Assembly: GCA_024811115.1 (NCBI GenBank)
Contig: JAKOGH010000072.1
Coordinates: 62,001 to 126,000 of the forward strand
DNA from: Terana coerulea
Taxonomy: Eukaryota; Basidiomycota; Agaricomycetes; Polyporales; Phanerochaetaceae
Direction of reading: 5' to 3'
DNA: 64,000 bases
Shown: piece after piece, positions 34,038-46,275 of the stretch
Layout of the letters: each line of letters opens with the position of its first letter
Position numbering within the stretch: position 1 is the stretch's first letter
Made by a program: the position numbers and the translations under genes
Notes under the pieces: generated by a model
Seen by the model: only the letters and a program-made list of their open reading frames with translations
Told to the model about the DNA's origin: nothing
Database searches by the model: none

Positions 34038-36442
34038 TCAATTCCCCGTCTCCGAGAATCCTAGCTCCACCCAGTGTCTCATGCGCTCGCCCCACCTGAT
34101 CACAGCAAGCACGCAGCCGTACCCGAGCCACGCCACGCCTGCGACGCCGAGGAAGGTCGGGAGGACGCCGAACCGGAAGACGCACGGCAGGATCGCGCCG
34201 ACGCTCAGCGCGACGACGGCGTTGCGACATGCCCTATAACCGTCCGCCCGTCAGCCGTCGCAGATCATTGAAGGACATGCCAAAAACGAGAACAAGCAAA
34301 ATGAAGAGAAGGCAAGGGAAAGCGAGATAAACAAGGGAAGGAAGGACATACATATTCGCCGCCGTCACCTGCGCGCTCTTCTCCACCAGGATATCCACCA
34401 GGTACGCGTTGACGGGATTAAACAGCGCGCTCACGCCGACGCCGTTCAGGAACCAGCACATCAGGTTCACGACGAGCCACCGCGTGCTCGTCCCGCCGTA
34501 GTGCGTGATGAGCCCGGAGAGGACGACGCTGCCGGGGGCGAGGACGAGGCCGCCGAGCGTCGTCGCGCGCAGCCGGTCTTCCGGGAGCCACTTCCGCCGC
34601 GCGCGCGCAGGTAGTGGCGGACGGTGCGATCGGAGAGGCTGCCGGCGTACGAGGAGCCGACTACACTCAGCGAAACGTAGGTGAGCGAGGAGACGGTGGT
34701 CAAGGGAATAGGCGGCGTACCGACGTTCCCGAGGCCGACGGGCAAGCAGAGCGCGCCGATGATGGCCTCGTTTGAAGATGTTGTATTTCTGACCCTTCAT
34801 GTCGATAGTTTGCCGTAAACACCGATATAATGACATGATAGCAGCAAAGACTTACCACTGTATATGCAACCGGGACGAGCAGGACGTAGTCCGTGATCGT
34901 CACCAAACCCTGTGCAACGCTCTACCCACACACGCATCAGCTCACCCGTCTCACCCAGCTGCATGCAACGCACTCACCAAGAGCAGCACATTCGGGCTCC
35001 GCAGCAGCGCAACGCTCCCGAACGGGTTGAGCCACACCCAACGCCGTCTGCCTCCCTGCGCGACCAGCTTGTCGACGCCGCGCCGCCCCGGGTGGCTCGT
35101 CTCGGGGAGGAAAAGTAAAGTGAGGACGAAGGCGAGGAGCGCGGCGAGCCCGAGCGCGTACTGCGTCATGCGCCACGAGGAGCAGTGCGCGGTCACGCCG
35201 CCGACGGCGGGCGCGGCGGACATGCCGAAGAGGATGGCCTATACGTGGGAACTGTTAGCACCTGAAAATGCCACACAGGGGTAAAAAGGTGAGAGGTGGA
35301 AGCAAAGGGACACAGGATGGAAAGGTGGAGGCCGGACCCCATGCGATCCAATGGGAGGAATCTGGACAGAACGGCCTACGTGTGCTCCCGATTACTTCAG
35401 TCAATGAGCGACTAGACATCGATAATCAAGGTACCGAGGTACGTTTTGCGGCCATCGTCAACTAAGCAGGCGTGGACTGGTATATCAGGCCCCTGTCCAT
35501 CCAGATTTGCCCGGACTATCAGCAAGTATTCGTCCGGGTCACCTCAAGACGCTGGGCGAGCATGATCTTGCGCATACAGCCAAAGTGCCACGAAGGCTCC
35601 GCGTCGTCGCTCGTCTGCCGAGTGGCCGGCATGCTCTAAGCCTAGCGCCCTATATCTAAGATAGTTCGGATTAGGGAGGCCCAAGGGGCAGCTTTCCCAT
35701 CCTGGTCAGGCTGAGGCAAGCATGTTTGCATGCGAAGGCCTCGAACAAGGACAGACGAAGGAGAGAAAACAAGATAGAAAAAAAGGGGAAGAGACGTACA
35801 CCAAAAATATCCCACTGCTCGTCCCACGTTCCTCCATCCGATACACGTCCGCGAGCACGCCGACGCCGACGCTGAGCCCGGACGACGCGCCGAACGCCTG
35901 CACCACACGCCAGGCGAGGAGCGACGGCACGTCATCCGCCGCGCCCGCAAGCGCGGAGCCGATTACGAAGATAAGCATTGATATAAGAAGAATTGGTTTG
36001 CGGCCATCTGCGTAATGGAAAGTAAGGTTAGGAAACGCGAAAAAGAGAGAACGACGTACAAAAGCCTGAGTAGGACGCCCATGTCAGGCTGCCGATAGCG
36101 TTGGCGAGAATTGAGAGGCTTACTGCCAGACTAAATGGCAGTGTACATGAGGATATGGTTCTACATGGGTTTCCAAGAGACGGACCTTATAATTTCGCCT
36201 GTCGAGTCGAGGTCGTGAGCAATTTGCGGGATCAAGGGGATGAAAGAGCCGGAGGTGAACACTACGCATGGATGTTGTAATGAGCGATAAACTGCACATG
36301 CAAACCAAGAGGACGTACTTGGAAAACTACCGGTTGCGGCAGCCACGGCGACAATGAGTCGCTTGCGCGCGGGCGAGAAGCGGCCGTACACCACATCGAG
36401 CTCGTCGGGCTTGCGGAGCAGCGGTGTCTCTTCAGATGCCAT
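34038..36442 (-). pseudogene. MFS drug/proton antiporter, frameshifted
   Basis: A DHA1-like major facilitator with about 12-14 predicted helices, normally an efflux pump in the plasma or vacuolar membrane. The start MASEETPLLRKPDELDVVYG is a typical acidic cytosolic N-terminus. The motif A region is DGRKPILLISMLIFVIGSAL; later come FGMSAAPAVGGVTAHCSSWR, VWLNPFGSVALLRSPNVLLL, SALFNPVNAYLVDILVEKS and the end WVELGFSETGN. One lesion is seen: at the CG-dinucleotide run 34598-34612 the frame must change between SLSDRTVRHYLRAR and RKWLPEDRLRATTLGGL. Intron 35239-35801 is unusually long (563 nt). Without the indel it would be a full transporter, so it is a candidate for a very recent pseudogene or a sequence error. 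A relic copy lies at 30983-31760. Confidence 0.65.
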
Positions 36443-39140
36443 TGCAGTCTACGTTCCCCAGACAAGTTCGACTTATTCCTTTGTGGGTATTCGTCGTCGA
36501 GTTGAGTGCACCGAAACACGGTGCAGCGAGGGTCCAGAGGTCGTGCAGAGGGCAGAAAGGGAGACATCGCGGAACCCCACCACCGGCGGGTTATATACTG
36601 GGAGACAGCAGAAATATACGGTGACGTTCGACGCCGACTCCGCTCCCCTTGGCGTGCGCTTCGCCGTCTCTGCGAGACACACGCCGGGCAGCGGCCGACA
36701 CCCGTCACAGAAGCCCGATGTCCGGCGTGACGGCGGGCCTGCAGCGCGCATAAATGCAGCAGGGGGATGCGTCGGAGGCCGGCAGGATCGGAGGTGGGGA
36801 GCGGGCGCGCTGTGCCGTCGCCCGCAGAATATGGCAGGCGGAATGGGTGCTGACGAGATTGGGAGCGCCGATCGGGGTCTTCCGAGATGTCTTGTCATCC
36901 AGAAGTGGAAAACATAGGGACAACCCAGGTCAGTGAAAGCTTGCTGTCGTTATAACTTCCTGTATAGGATTGCTGCCATACGGGAGAAGGTGGCGTTTGC
37001 GGGCGGAGTTGGGCCGTCATATGTTCCTGCATAGAACGCCACGGTCTGTACAAAGCTTGTCAGTTCGTGTTTGCTACATGGAGACTTGTTGGTGGTGGCG
37101 TAGATGTTGTATATTTCCGGATGGGATGCGCAATAGGAGCAGCAAAACTCACCTGGAAAGACATACTAGTATGGTGGCGGACTGTAGCTGGCGAGCTGTG
37201 CTACCTAAATGTAGACCGGCGAGCCCCCGGCGGACTCGGGACGGAGAAGCAGGCCATCCATTGAACCCAGTACCAGCGTGACGTTGCGAAAGTCCAAAAG
37301 AAAGTGCTCAGCGCAGAGCAGAGTGACGGAGGTCGAAGTCAGAAAAGCGACGGAAGGAGAAGTGTGACACGCTCTGCCGTGACTAGGTGCTTATGTCAGC
37401 GGTGACGGGACGTGTCGCTGGCTTCGCCGCGTCTTTGAGCGTTCGACCATGTTCGCGCTCCCCAGTATCGTCGTCTACCCATTGCTACGGATTATCATAC
37501 ATATACTTGGTGAGTCTAATGTTTGCATTCAAAATGTTGACTTACCGTTTATCCTAGTATACTACAAACGCATCAGTTGCTCTCTTGATATGGCAAAAGC
37601 GAGGTGTACGCTTGGAACCCCTACGCTTTGTTATGCGAGTATCTTCGATGTGAGTTTTTTCTGTCGTCTGCCTCACTAATTGGCTCTAGAATCCTGCGAT
37701 GCTGCACGATGGGACGTAAGCCATAAAGACCACGCAGGGCATGGTGCAAGAATCTCACCGCAAAGCGCACGGTCTCCGCAGTGACACCTACTTGACTAAA
37801 GAGCACGCACAACATCCGGACCTCACTTATGGATACTCCCACAATCCCCCGACATCTTCGGACATGGGTTCTCTTCCCATCAATTTACGACGTCCTTTGA
37901 CACGTCTATATCCTATCCACCGTACGTTCCAGCCGTCTGCTCAAGGCTCGACGCTCGCTGTCTGCAGGGTCGGGACCGCTAGGTGAGTGCCAACATATCG
38001 TCCCAGATATTCTTGAAATGACTTACTATGCAAACAGAAGCCGGTACGCACCGGCGGATAAACCGCCGCTTCCCGACAACCTGATGAGCACAAGTGTGTA
38101 CACGCCACCTGCGAGGACGGAACACACTCTTCCCTATTGCCTAGGGAGACTTGGAAACACGCGAAGTGTCCAACTGCTAGAAGGGGATGTGTACGAGCTG
38201 CATCTGAGCACACGGTCACGGTCGGCAGGATCCTCAGGAGAGGGTCGTTGTGGAAGAGGAAGGAGCGGCCGAAGACGTTCGTTCTGCGTTGCTGCACACA
38301 GGTACATCCGCGTTGCCAATACGCAGGCGTGGCCTCAGAGCCTTCTTAGGGAGTAAAGTCAACCGTCGACAAGCCCTTGGCTTTCCGCAGGCTCGTCGAA
38401 CTTTGCTCAAGATACGCTTCGCCGTCCTCCGAGGACCAGCGACTCGGACGACAGCACCACTGCAAGATGCGGTCTTGCTGTAGCCCAGATCCGCACGGAT
38501 ACCTGGGCTCGGAGGCAAGCTGGTCAAACCTGTTCTTACTTACCCCATCTTCGTGGCCTGGCGACGTGCCTCGTGATTTTTCTGCCAACGCCATTGGCGC
38601 GGCGGTCCGAGGTGTGCGTTCTGCTCCCGCTTTTGAGTCCCCTTCTTCCCTCCCTCTGACTTCAAAATCTGCAAATGCAGATGTCGTGCTATGTACCGTC
38701 TGCGTCCCAAACACTGGTCGGTCTCCTGTCCGATCCTGCACATGCGCTAACAAGTACATGAACCCATGGAATACAAGGCATGAGGTGCACAATATTGATC
38801 CTTACCGCCATTGGCGCGCTGTGCTTTCTTTTCAGACTCAGTAACGTCGGTGTGCCTCCCTTCATGTCCTCTCATTCTTTCTCACTGACTGCAACCCATA
38901 TAGTTCCTAAATTACAAGTCCTACTACCGCGGGATAAGGACCCTGCGAACGCAGCTGTGAAACAGTCTACGCGGATGCTGCGGATAGCAGCGAATATGAA
39001 CAATTCAACTTCCTAAGTCCACTGATTCTTGATAGGCCTTGGAGAGTATAGTATTGCTAAGCAAGAATAGGCATGGTTGCAACCTGCAGTGATACATCAC
39101 GATGACACGTCTACTGAAACAGGAGTACGAACTACTTGAC
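36443..39140. other. Gene-poor interval with possible anchor exon
   Basis: About 2.7 kb. At 37449-37520, MFALPSIVVYPLLRIIIHIL is a strong N-terminal membrane anchor, followed after a consensus intron (to 37558) by VYYKRISCSLDMAKARC. This looks like the start of a membrane-bound enzyme such as a P450, but no downstream motif could be found up to 38400. No other gene, tRNA or repeat was recognised. It is probably a relic. Confidence 0.35.
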
Positions 39141-39141
39141 A

Positions 39142-42100
39142 TTATCGCAGGAGCTCTGAGAGGTTCCAAGAGAGTCAATTGGCCATTCCCGCCACCCAGA
39201 GCAATATGCGCCCCATGTGCTCTGAATGCGGACTCGTAATGCAGGGCGGAAGGCCTCCTTGAGCTCGTTACCCAGCATAGCGCACCTCCATGCTCTTCAG
39301 ACATCAACCAACCATCCTGTTGACAAATAGCGTCCTTTGTACGTGCCTTCAGATCCATGGCGGCCTGCGACTTGACTCCTGTGGAAATATCCCAGGACTG
39401 CCATTCTCCTGATGGCCCGGGAGTCTTGAATTGCACCTCCCTGCTATCATCGGAAAACCGGAGATTCGCATTCGTGTAAATGTAGTTCGCTGCGCCCGCC
39501 CCCCTATCTCCATTGTTTCTTCACTTCGCCATCCACAGCTCCCAGAATGACCAGCAAGTGACGCCCACCAAAGGCCAGCACGGCAATCCATTGCGAGTCT
39601 GGGGAATACTCCGCTGTGCCGAAGAAGTTGCCCACGAACTTGTACAGAGGCAAGGTCTTCCTGGGTTCAAACTCGCCGTGCTCTGCCTTGGACCAGACAT
39701 TGACGACGAGGCAGTCAACGAGGAGTAGGTGTTGGGAATCGGGGAGAACGCGAGATGGGAAAGTGGTAGAGCGTTTCCGTCTGACCTATTCAGTGTATGC
39801 AGTCTCTTCCCCGTATCTGCTGCCCATACTGAGATAGCATGTTGTGCGGTGGCCCGATGCCACAAGGGTTCCATCCCAGGAAAACGCAAGGGAGCAGATG
39901 GTTGAATCGACCCTCCTCGCACGATCGCTCTTGGTGTCCGTTCAGCAACTGCGGCTACGTCCCAAACGCGAATGATTTCTTGGAGGGAGCCAGAGGCGAG
40001 AGTGTGCCCGTCCGGGGAGAACCAGAGGGTGATGGCGTTGTTGCCGTGACCATCGAGAGTCATCACACGCTCGCCAGATGTTGCGTCCCAAAGACTGATG
40101 GCTGTGTCGCTCAGATACGCTAATGCGACAAGGCTTCCTTGGATGATACTGCGATAGCCTCCGGAGTGCTTGATCGGACGCCTGGGAGGCTGCTGTGGTG
40201 TAAAGTGTTGATGAATGGGTAATGCGGTGGGAATGTCCCATATTCGAACGGTGCCGTCAACCCAGGCGCATGCCAAAGTTTTCTCGTCACTCGAAAATGC
40301 TGCAACAGGGTACGGCGAATTCACTGTTGAGGCACCGTGAATGTCTGGGATAATCAATTCCAAGCATGAAGCGGAACGAGGGTCATACGGCCGAAGCTGT
40401 GGAGCCTCCCTTGCTATTATGGCAAGCTTTGCACCGCTCGGTGATAGCAGAGGTTCGCCGTAGAAGAAATCTCTACCAGCGAATGTCCATGGACGACATT
40501 CGTGACGCGGTTGCAGCGTCCAACAGCGTGCATACCAGATGATATGTTGCTGGTTTTGTGGTGATGGCAATTGTTCGTCCATCCAAACTGTAGACAGCAT
40601 CTAGAACCCTGGGTCGGCCTGAGTTACGCCCACCGTCAGACTTGGAGTTGCGCCCGCTGTCTGAATCACGTCCACCGTTCGAGTCGTCCCCGCCGCCATC
40701 TGAGTCGTCCTCGCCATCTGACTCGGAGTTGGGCTCGCCGTCTGACTCGGAGTTGCGCCCACCGTCTGAATCGTACCCGTCGTTTGAGTTGCACTCGCCG
40801 TTTGAGTCGTTACACTCCTCCTCGCAAAGGTATACGTGCGCGAGCGCCCGGACGCAAAATCCCAGATGCGCACAGTCCCGTCTGCTCCTCCGGACACGAT
40901 TTGACGATGATTCAGGTCTGGAGAGAAAGCCACGGTACACACGGGGCCTGTGTGTCCAGTCATGGTGTTCAGGGCTTTGCCGGAGTCGACCTGCCAGGTG
41001 CGCACTGTGCCGTCCGATGACCCGGAAACGAGATACTGATTATCAGGCGAGTACCTCACCACCTTCACTGCGTTATTGTGGCCTTCCATCGCGCAGAGAC
41101 AGGGCCCCCATCCTACATCTCTTTCCGTGATCAGCCGCGCCGCAGGGACATCTTCATACCGTGGACCATACAGCTCTTGGAGACGGCATACGGGCATTGT
41201 CGACAGCGCTGAGATATAAACGTGTGCAGGATTCTTTTCGATCGGAACGAGATATTCGCGGATGAAATGATATGCGTCTTTCACTAGCGCGTGGATATCT
41301 TTGTCTATCGGCAAACTCGTGCTCGTGGCGGAGTGTGCCTAGTTGGTGTTAGAGTGCATACCCAATGAATCAAAGTTGCCACATACCTTTAGCCAGCTTT
41401 GAACAGAAAACAAGGCCGGCGGAGCTGCATCCAGCCGCTGCATGAGGCTCAGCGATTCAAACCAAAGAAGGAGGTTTGTCTTCAAGAACTCGTGCAGAAG
41501 GTTGAGAAGGGAGGACGTGATAGGGGAATGAGAAACATGGGTGCACCAGTGGAGAGAGGCGTACTGGACGTGGGGAGGGATCGGAGTCTGACTGAATTCA
41601 CCCGGACGCTCGAGTTTGGAGAGCACAGTGATACAGCTGGATGCGAAGCGAAGGTGGTCGGTCGAGGGATCGATGGAGAAACGCGGGTCCGGGCATCGCG
41701 TGCGGTCAAGAAGGAACTGGGGAAAACTGGCGTGCACCGGTCGAATCTCGTCATCGTCATCGTTCGACATAAGAAGTACCGACGCCAAGCGTGAGCGAAC
41801 ACTTGTGATGTCTTCGACAGAGAGGCCAACCAGAGCGTGGAGTGTGTTGGGAGAGACATGATCTTGAAGCAGCACAATGCTTCCGAGAACGACCTTGATA
41901 GAGTCAGCGATATTAGACTTCTTCCTGAGGTAGCCAGGTGGGAATGTCTGAGTGAGAACAGTTGAGTAAAGGGTGTCTAGCGGCCCAAGCGCGGTAGATT
42001 CTGTGGAGGACAGAAGCTGCTTTATGTTGTTGAGCGCATCGTTGGCGTTGTCAGTGTACTCCACCACAAACTTGAACGCGGTTGAGGCGTAGATGAAGAG

Positions 42101-43750
42101 ACCTTCCGACCTCTCCGTGAGTTCCATAATTGGGTCTGGTCGTCGTGCTAGAACGTCCTCCTTGAACCGATAGTCGTCGAAACTCGTACGCAGGTACAGC
42201 GCAATATCTCCGTCGACTGTGCTCCGCGGGATATCTTGCAGCTTGAATGGCTTGGTCATGTCGCGAAACTCGACCGAGTCAAATGCACGTTCGATGTGGA
42301 GCTCCGGGCGGCTCGTTACAAGCACCCGAAGTGGAAACGCAATCGTTCGGATGGCTTTCATGAGCAGATGTAGCAGGCGGGCGACTTCGTCCTATCCTGA
42401 TTCCGTACATTCATCCACCGCGTCGATTATGATGACCATAGGTGGGTGTTCTGCAGCGAGATGCTGCAAAGGCTTCTCGAATAATTCCGCGAGCTGAAAC
42501 GGTACGTCTTGCTGTTGTCCGTGGGGTACATGACCTCGAGCTGCTTCTGCGATGGGACCGCGAAGTTCGGGGTGGAATTCTGCGAGTTGGCGAGCGATGG
42601 TAGGAATCACGAAGCGAGTCGAGCTGAGGTTGTCTGCGCCGCGTAAGGAAAAAGAACGAGGCGCCGAGAAGGTCTTGCCCGCTGAGACGTCTGGCGAATT
42701 CGTACGCGACAGTCGATTTCCCCGTACCGGCTGCGCCGGTCAAAACGTATATGGCGTAGTCTGTGAAGAGCGGGTCCTCCGCCCGGGCCCACACTTCAAG
42801 TTCATCCAGCAGCGCAGTACGTGTACCAGGTACGTAGTGGGATTTTGCAGTCATGTAATGGGAGCGGTAGCTGGCCTCTACGTATGGAAGCTCCTTCAGC
42901 GCCTTCTCATCTTCTGTGGGTGAAGGTGCAAAATCCGTTGTACTGCGCAAAAGAAAAGCGGGAGCGGGTACTCACCATAGCACTACACCAACAGATTCCG
43001 AATGAGCAATTCTACATGACAGGGAAAGGTGAATAACCACGCGCCTCCAAAGTTTGCTTGATTTGGGCTACATCCCCCGCAATGATGACCTGGATCTCCA
43101 ACTATAAATCGGCTCATTATCAGACAATGTTTATGTACCGGAAATGGCCTCCCTATACCATGAGATTAATCCTAGATGACGTTATCTTGCTTTTCAAACC
43201 CGTTAATGTTTTTGCGTCTCGACTGCTTTTCAAACACCTGACAAAAGATCCCGCCGTCAAAAGTTCGTTGGCTTGGTCCTTGATACGGCCAAGCTCGCTA
43301 CAATAGACGACATGAGTGCACTGCGAGGTTGGCATCCCCAAAGATGTACACACCTAATCAGTGCATTGACCCTTTCTCGAGCCCTGGCAATGCTATAAAT
43401 TTTGTTTCAGCACGAACACCTCGGACGGCAGACCTCGACTCGTTGGTAACCATCTTGATTGCTTCCGCAAGTTTCTCAATTTCTTCCGCGACTTCCCCTC
43501 GTGTTTCGGTGTTATCTTTTGTTTGCTGTGATGGATTCGAGGCCTGTTAACATAGAGAGCACGTGTCATATTAGACATAACAAACCTGGATCATGTCAAT
43601 GATGGCACTGAGGCTCTTTGCCGCTGTGCTCAAACCCGGTACCGGCGCGAGGGTAAGGGCATCAGAACCCACGTCCAGAAGTTTCTTGGCAGCAGTGAGC
43701 GCGTCATCTCCACTAAGCTCCAAGTGTCCTTTGGCAGAAAAGCAAGACAT
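39142..43750 (-). pseudogene. NACHT-WD40 NLR gene, broken
   Basis: A fungal STAND/NLR, expected in the cytosol for non-self recognition. The N-terminal helical domain (MSCFSAKGHLELSGDD, EEIEKLAEAIKMVTNES, RIKDQANELLTAGSFVRCL) spans three exons, 43750 to about 43150. NACHT at 42950-42000 has Walker A GAAGTGKST (42711-42738) and Walker B MVIIIDAVDE (42411-42439). WD40 blades run from 41100 to 39142 (VSGSSDGTVRTWQV, VSGGADGTVRIWDF, ASGSLQEIIRVWDV). Lesions: one extra base near 42643-42650; an in-frame TAG at 42392-42394 just after Walker B, explained by one C-to-T change of CAG; frame changes around a repeat at 40620-40830; a lost base in the G4 run 39741-39744; and an extra base near 39165 that removes the family end. 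It cannot encode a full NLR. Confidence 0.8.
40625..40825 (-). repeat. Asp/Ser/Gly minisatellite in NLR propeller
   Basis: About ten imperfect units of 18-24 nt, read on the minus strand as DSDGGR, NSESDGE, PNSESDGE, DDSNGGR, DSDSGR and similar. The tract lies between WD40 blades and sits in a frame different from the upstream blades. Unequal repeat turnover probably caused the frame change. Confidence 0.75.
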
Positions 43751-45400
43751 TCCCGATACCTTTAGGTTGAGGATCTTACCGTACGATAGTTGATTAGGGC
43801 CCCCGCGATCTTTGCAAGATCTGGCAAACAACGTGGCATTTCGCGTGGCCCACACGTGGCTCCTTTGTTATAACTTATTGTTCAGTTCCTTGCAAGTTCC
43901 TTGCGGCAAAGTTGCGCGCCATCTTCATCGCTGTCTCATTCCTCTTCTTACTACGCCTTCAAGTTATGCTATGCATCTGCGAGGCCACTGCCCATGGGCC
44001 ATGATTAATCTGCTCTCTCTGAGGATTTCAATCAGGAGGTGTAGTCCGTGAGGCAGGGCTACTGGTGCTCTAGAGCTGTGCATTGTTATCCCGGGATGGC
44101 GTGGACTTATTGGCGGTATCGGGCCCTGCTGCATGAAATGCGGCCTTATAATTGTCTGCAATAATATCTATGAGAATGCAAGGATATTATCACAACCAGA
44201 ACAGACTAACCTCGGGGATGGACGTCGTTGACGTTGTAAAGCCTGTACGGCAGCACAGGTTCACTGGCGGTATGCATGAGGCCAATCACGTGACGTGTAC
44301 ACGTTTCCTACCATTTGTGTGGCCAATTTCCGCAGGTTCCGGAGCCGGGAAGATGCCCCTTTTATACACCAGCACGTCAAGCGAGGTTCAACGCAAGCTC
44401 AACGTCTAATGTTCGTCGGATGTCCTTCAAGTTAGCACTACCTAATTATTATCCAGCCGAACATGTTGGCCCTAATACGCACCTAGCTCCACAGATGTTC
44501 CCCAAACGTAAGCAAAAGACAATGTAGTCGTTTGAGGAGTCCGCCTGCCGTGCACCACATTACTGCCCGTGAAGAAGAACTTGAGTCAGGAAGAGTCAAC
44601 AGACATCAGTCTAAGCGCTATGACAGTATTGAGCCGACAAATCGTGCTGATGTAAGCTTTCTGGATCTGGCGCGCTTGCAGCCTTTTCTCTGTACCCTCC
44701 ACCTTCCTTCATGTCCTAGCTACAGGACCGCTATGTACCTTTTATTCTGCTGTTTCATCTATGCCATCTCACCATCTTTGCTCGCTTTGGGTAGAGTGGA
44801 TATCGCGGCCGACTTTCGGCTGCTACAAGAAACAGTCAATTCCCAGTCATCAGCAAAGTTGCATTGGCGCTGAGCGGTACTGACAGGTACTGATGAAGCC
44901 ATCTCAGCGCGCTTCAGTCCCTTCAGTGCCGTCAGCGCCCGCCAGTCTCAGTAGTCGTTTTGAGCGCTCTCAGACGTTTTTGACCCCTCTTGCATCCAAC
45001 TCTTGCAGCAAAGCTTCGGTGAGTAAACCATCATCATTCAAGTCCAGCATTGTATATGAAACAAGAGGAACTAAGAAAATACAAAATCTAGTAAAAGTCC
45101 GGCTTCAGCAGGGCTTGAACTTCGGTTCCAAACCGTTCGTCAGTGCTCTCAGTGCTCGTCAGCGCTCATCAGTCGTCAGCGCTTGTACGTTTTGCTGATG
45201 GTGGCAGAATTCGAACGGCAGGTTACTCTGGCAGCAATGGTTGAGAGGCCGTTGAGAATTGAACGTTGAGCACCGAGTACGTGGCACGCAAGTCGCTGCA
45301 AGGGTGCTAGGCTGCATCATACTTTGTCCCCCGCTGTGTTCTCGCCACGCAAATGCAAACCCCTAACGAGTTAGCGTCGTCCCCTCGCGGAGGAACGACC
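43751..45400. other. Intergenic region
   Basis: About 1.6 kb. The left end is the NLR promoter. The middle shows no gene. From 44865 to 45190 short TCAGYGC-type repeats occur; they are listed separately. Confidence 0.4.
44865..45190. repeat. Clustered TCAGYGC motifs
   Basis: Two clusters of short motifs (TCAGTGC, TCAGCGC, CTGATGA) lie at about 44865-44960 and 45140-45185. The outer parts are loosely inverted: GCGCTGAGCGG at the left, and at the right GTCGTCAGCGC, whose reverse complement is GCGCTGACGAC. They resemble the subterminal repeats of a small non-autonomous DNA element of about 320 bp. No target-site duplication was confirmed and no transposase is present. Confidence 0.4.
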
Positions 45401-45439
45401 GTCCACAGCTATAGCAACTCGCCGTGTCACCCGTGAGCA

Positions 45440-46275
45440 TATCATACTATCCGCTTGCAGCTGTATCCGACTACCCAGGCGATACGCTCGCCAGCCCAGA
45501 GCGCGAAGTAAGTAAGGCGTATAACCACATGTCGTATGTCCTTTCTGTCTATTTTCATCGCTACTCGACCTGACATCCTGCATTTGGAGCAGTTCGTCAG
45601 AATTTGTGCTGTACCCGTCCATGGAAATGTGCAGCTTGTACGGACACATCCCTGCGAGCTGATGGTCCTTCGCTAGCTTACATGCGCTTCCGGCCCACGC
45701 TAAGTGTCATCGACCGCGTCTCGCGGCAGCTCCTCGACGAGAAGAGTGCTTCGATTTTGTCGAGCGATAGGATTAAGGATACTAAGGACACAATATGTCT
45801 AATTGGTACGCTCGCACACTATGACGTTTCGCTGACGACTGACCGTCAGTGTAGCCAAACTCGATGGCGCGACAGGAAACTCTAAGATATACTACCACCC
45901 GATTGCGTACCGTCTCTACCGCGTGGCGATCAGGGACAAAGTCCTGCTGCTTGCTCTGCCCGCCGTGACCATGACCGACGCGGTATTAGTCCCTGAGATT
46001 TCCGTGGCTGCGGGCCAGCAGGTTTTGTTCCCCATCGGCGTGTAGCACCGGTAACTGCATTGAGTGTTCTGAGCGCGACGACGGCTGACGATTGCGCTGC
46101 AAGGCTTCGGAATGTGTAGGAAGAGGACGCGCATATGTGGAACGCGATGCGCCACATCGAGGGTCGAGTCGACAAGCAGACACGCCTGGGGTTGCACGGT
46201 AACATGTGAGCCGTTCCTCTATGTAGACTCCGACGTGATGCTTATACTCGCCCATGTAGGCTAACTTTTTGTGAG
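45440..46275 (+). pseudogene. Cytochrome P450, type B relic
   Basis: Ordered remnants of the type B family. EREVSKAYNHM is the exon before the SESVLYPS-like exon (SEFVLYPSMEMCSLYGHIPA); then MRFRPTLSVIDRVSRQLLDE; then ETL with HPIAYRLYRVAIRDKVLLLA, VPEISVAAGQQVLF, and MWNAMRHIEGRVDKQTRLG. The exon carrying the I-helix AGHETT motif is missing, and no heme-Cys exon was found downstream. Several frames contain stops. It is an old pseudogene lying 1 kb upstream of the intact copy. Confidence 0.75.

Noticed and set aside
37449..38400. A further cytochrome P450 gene
   Set aside because: Only a membrane-anchor-like exon pair is seen; I-helix, ExxR and heme motifs are absent.
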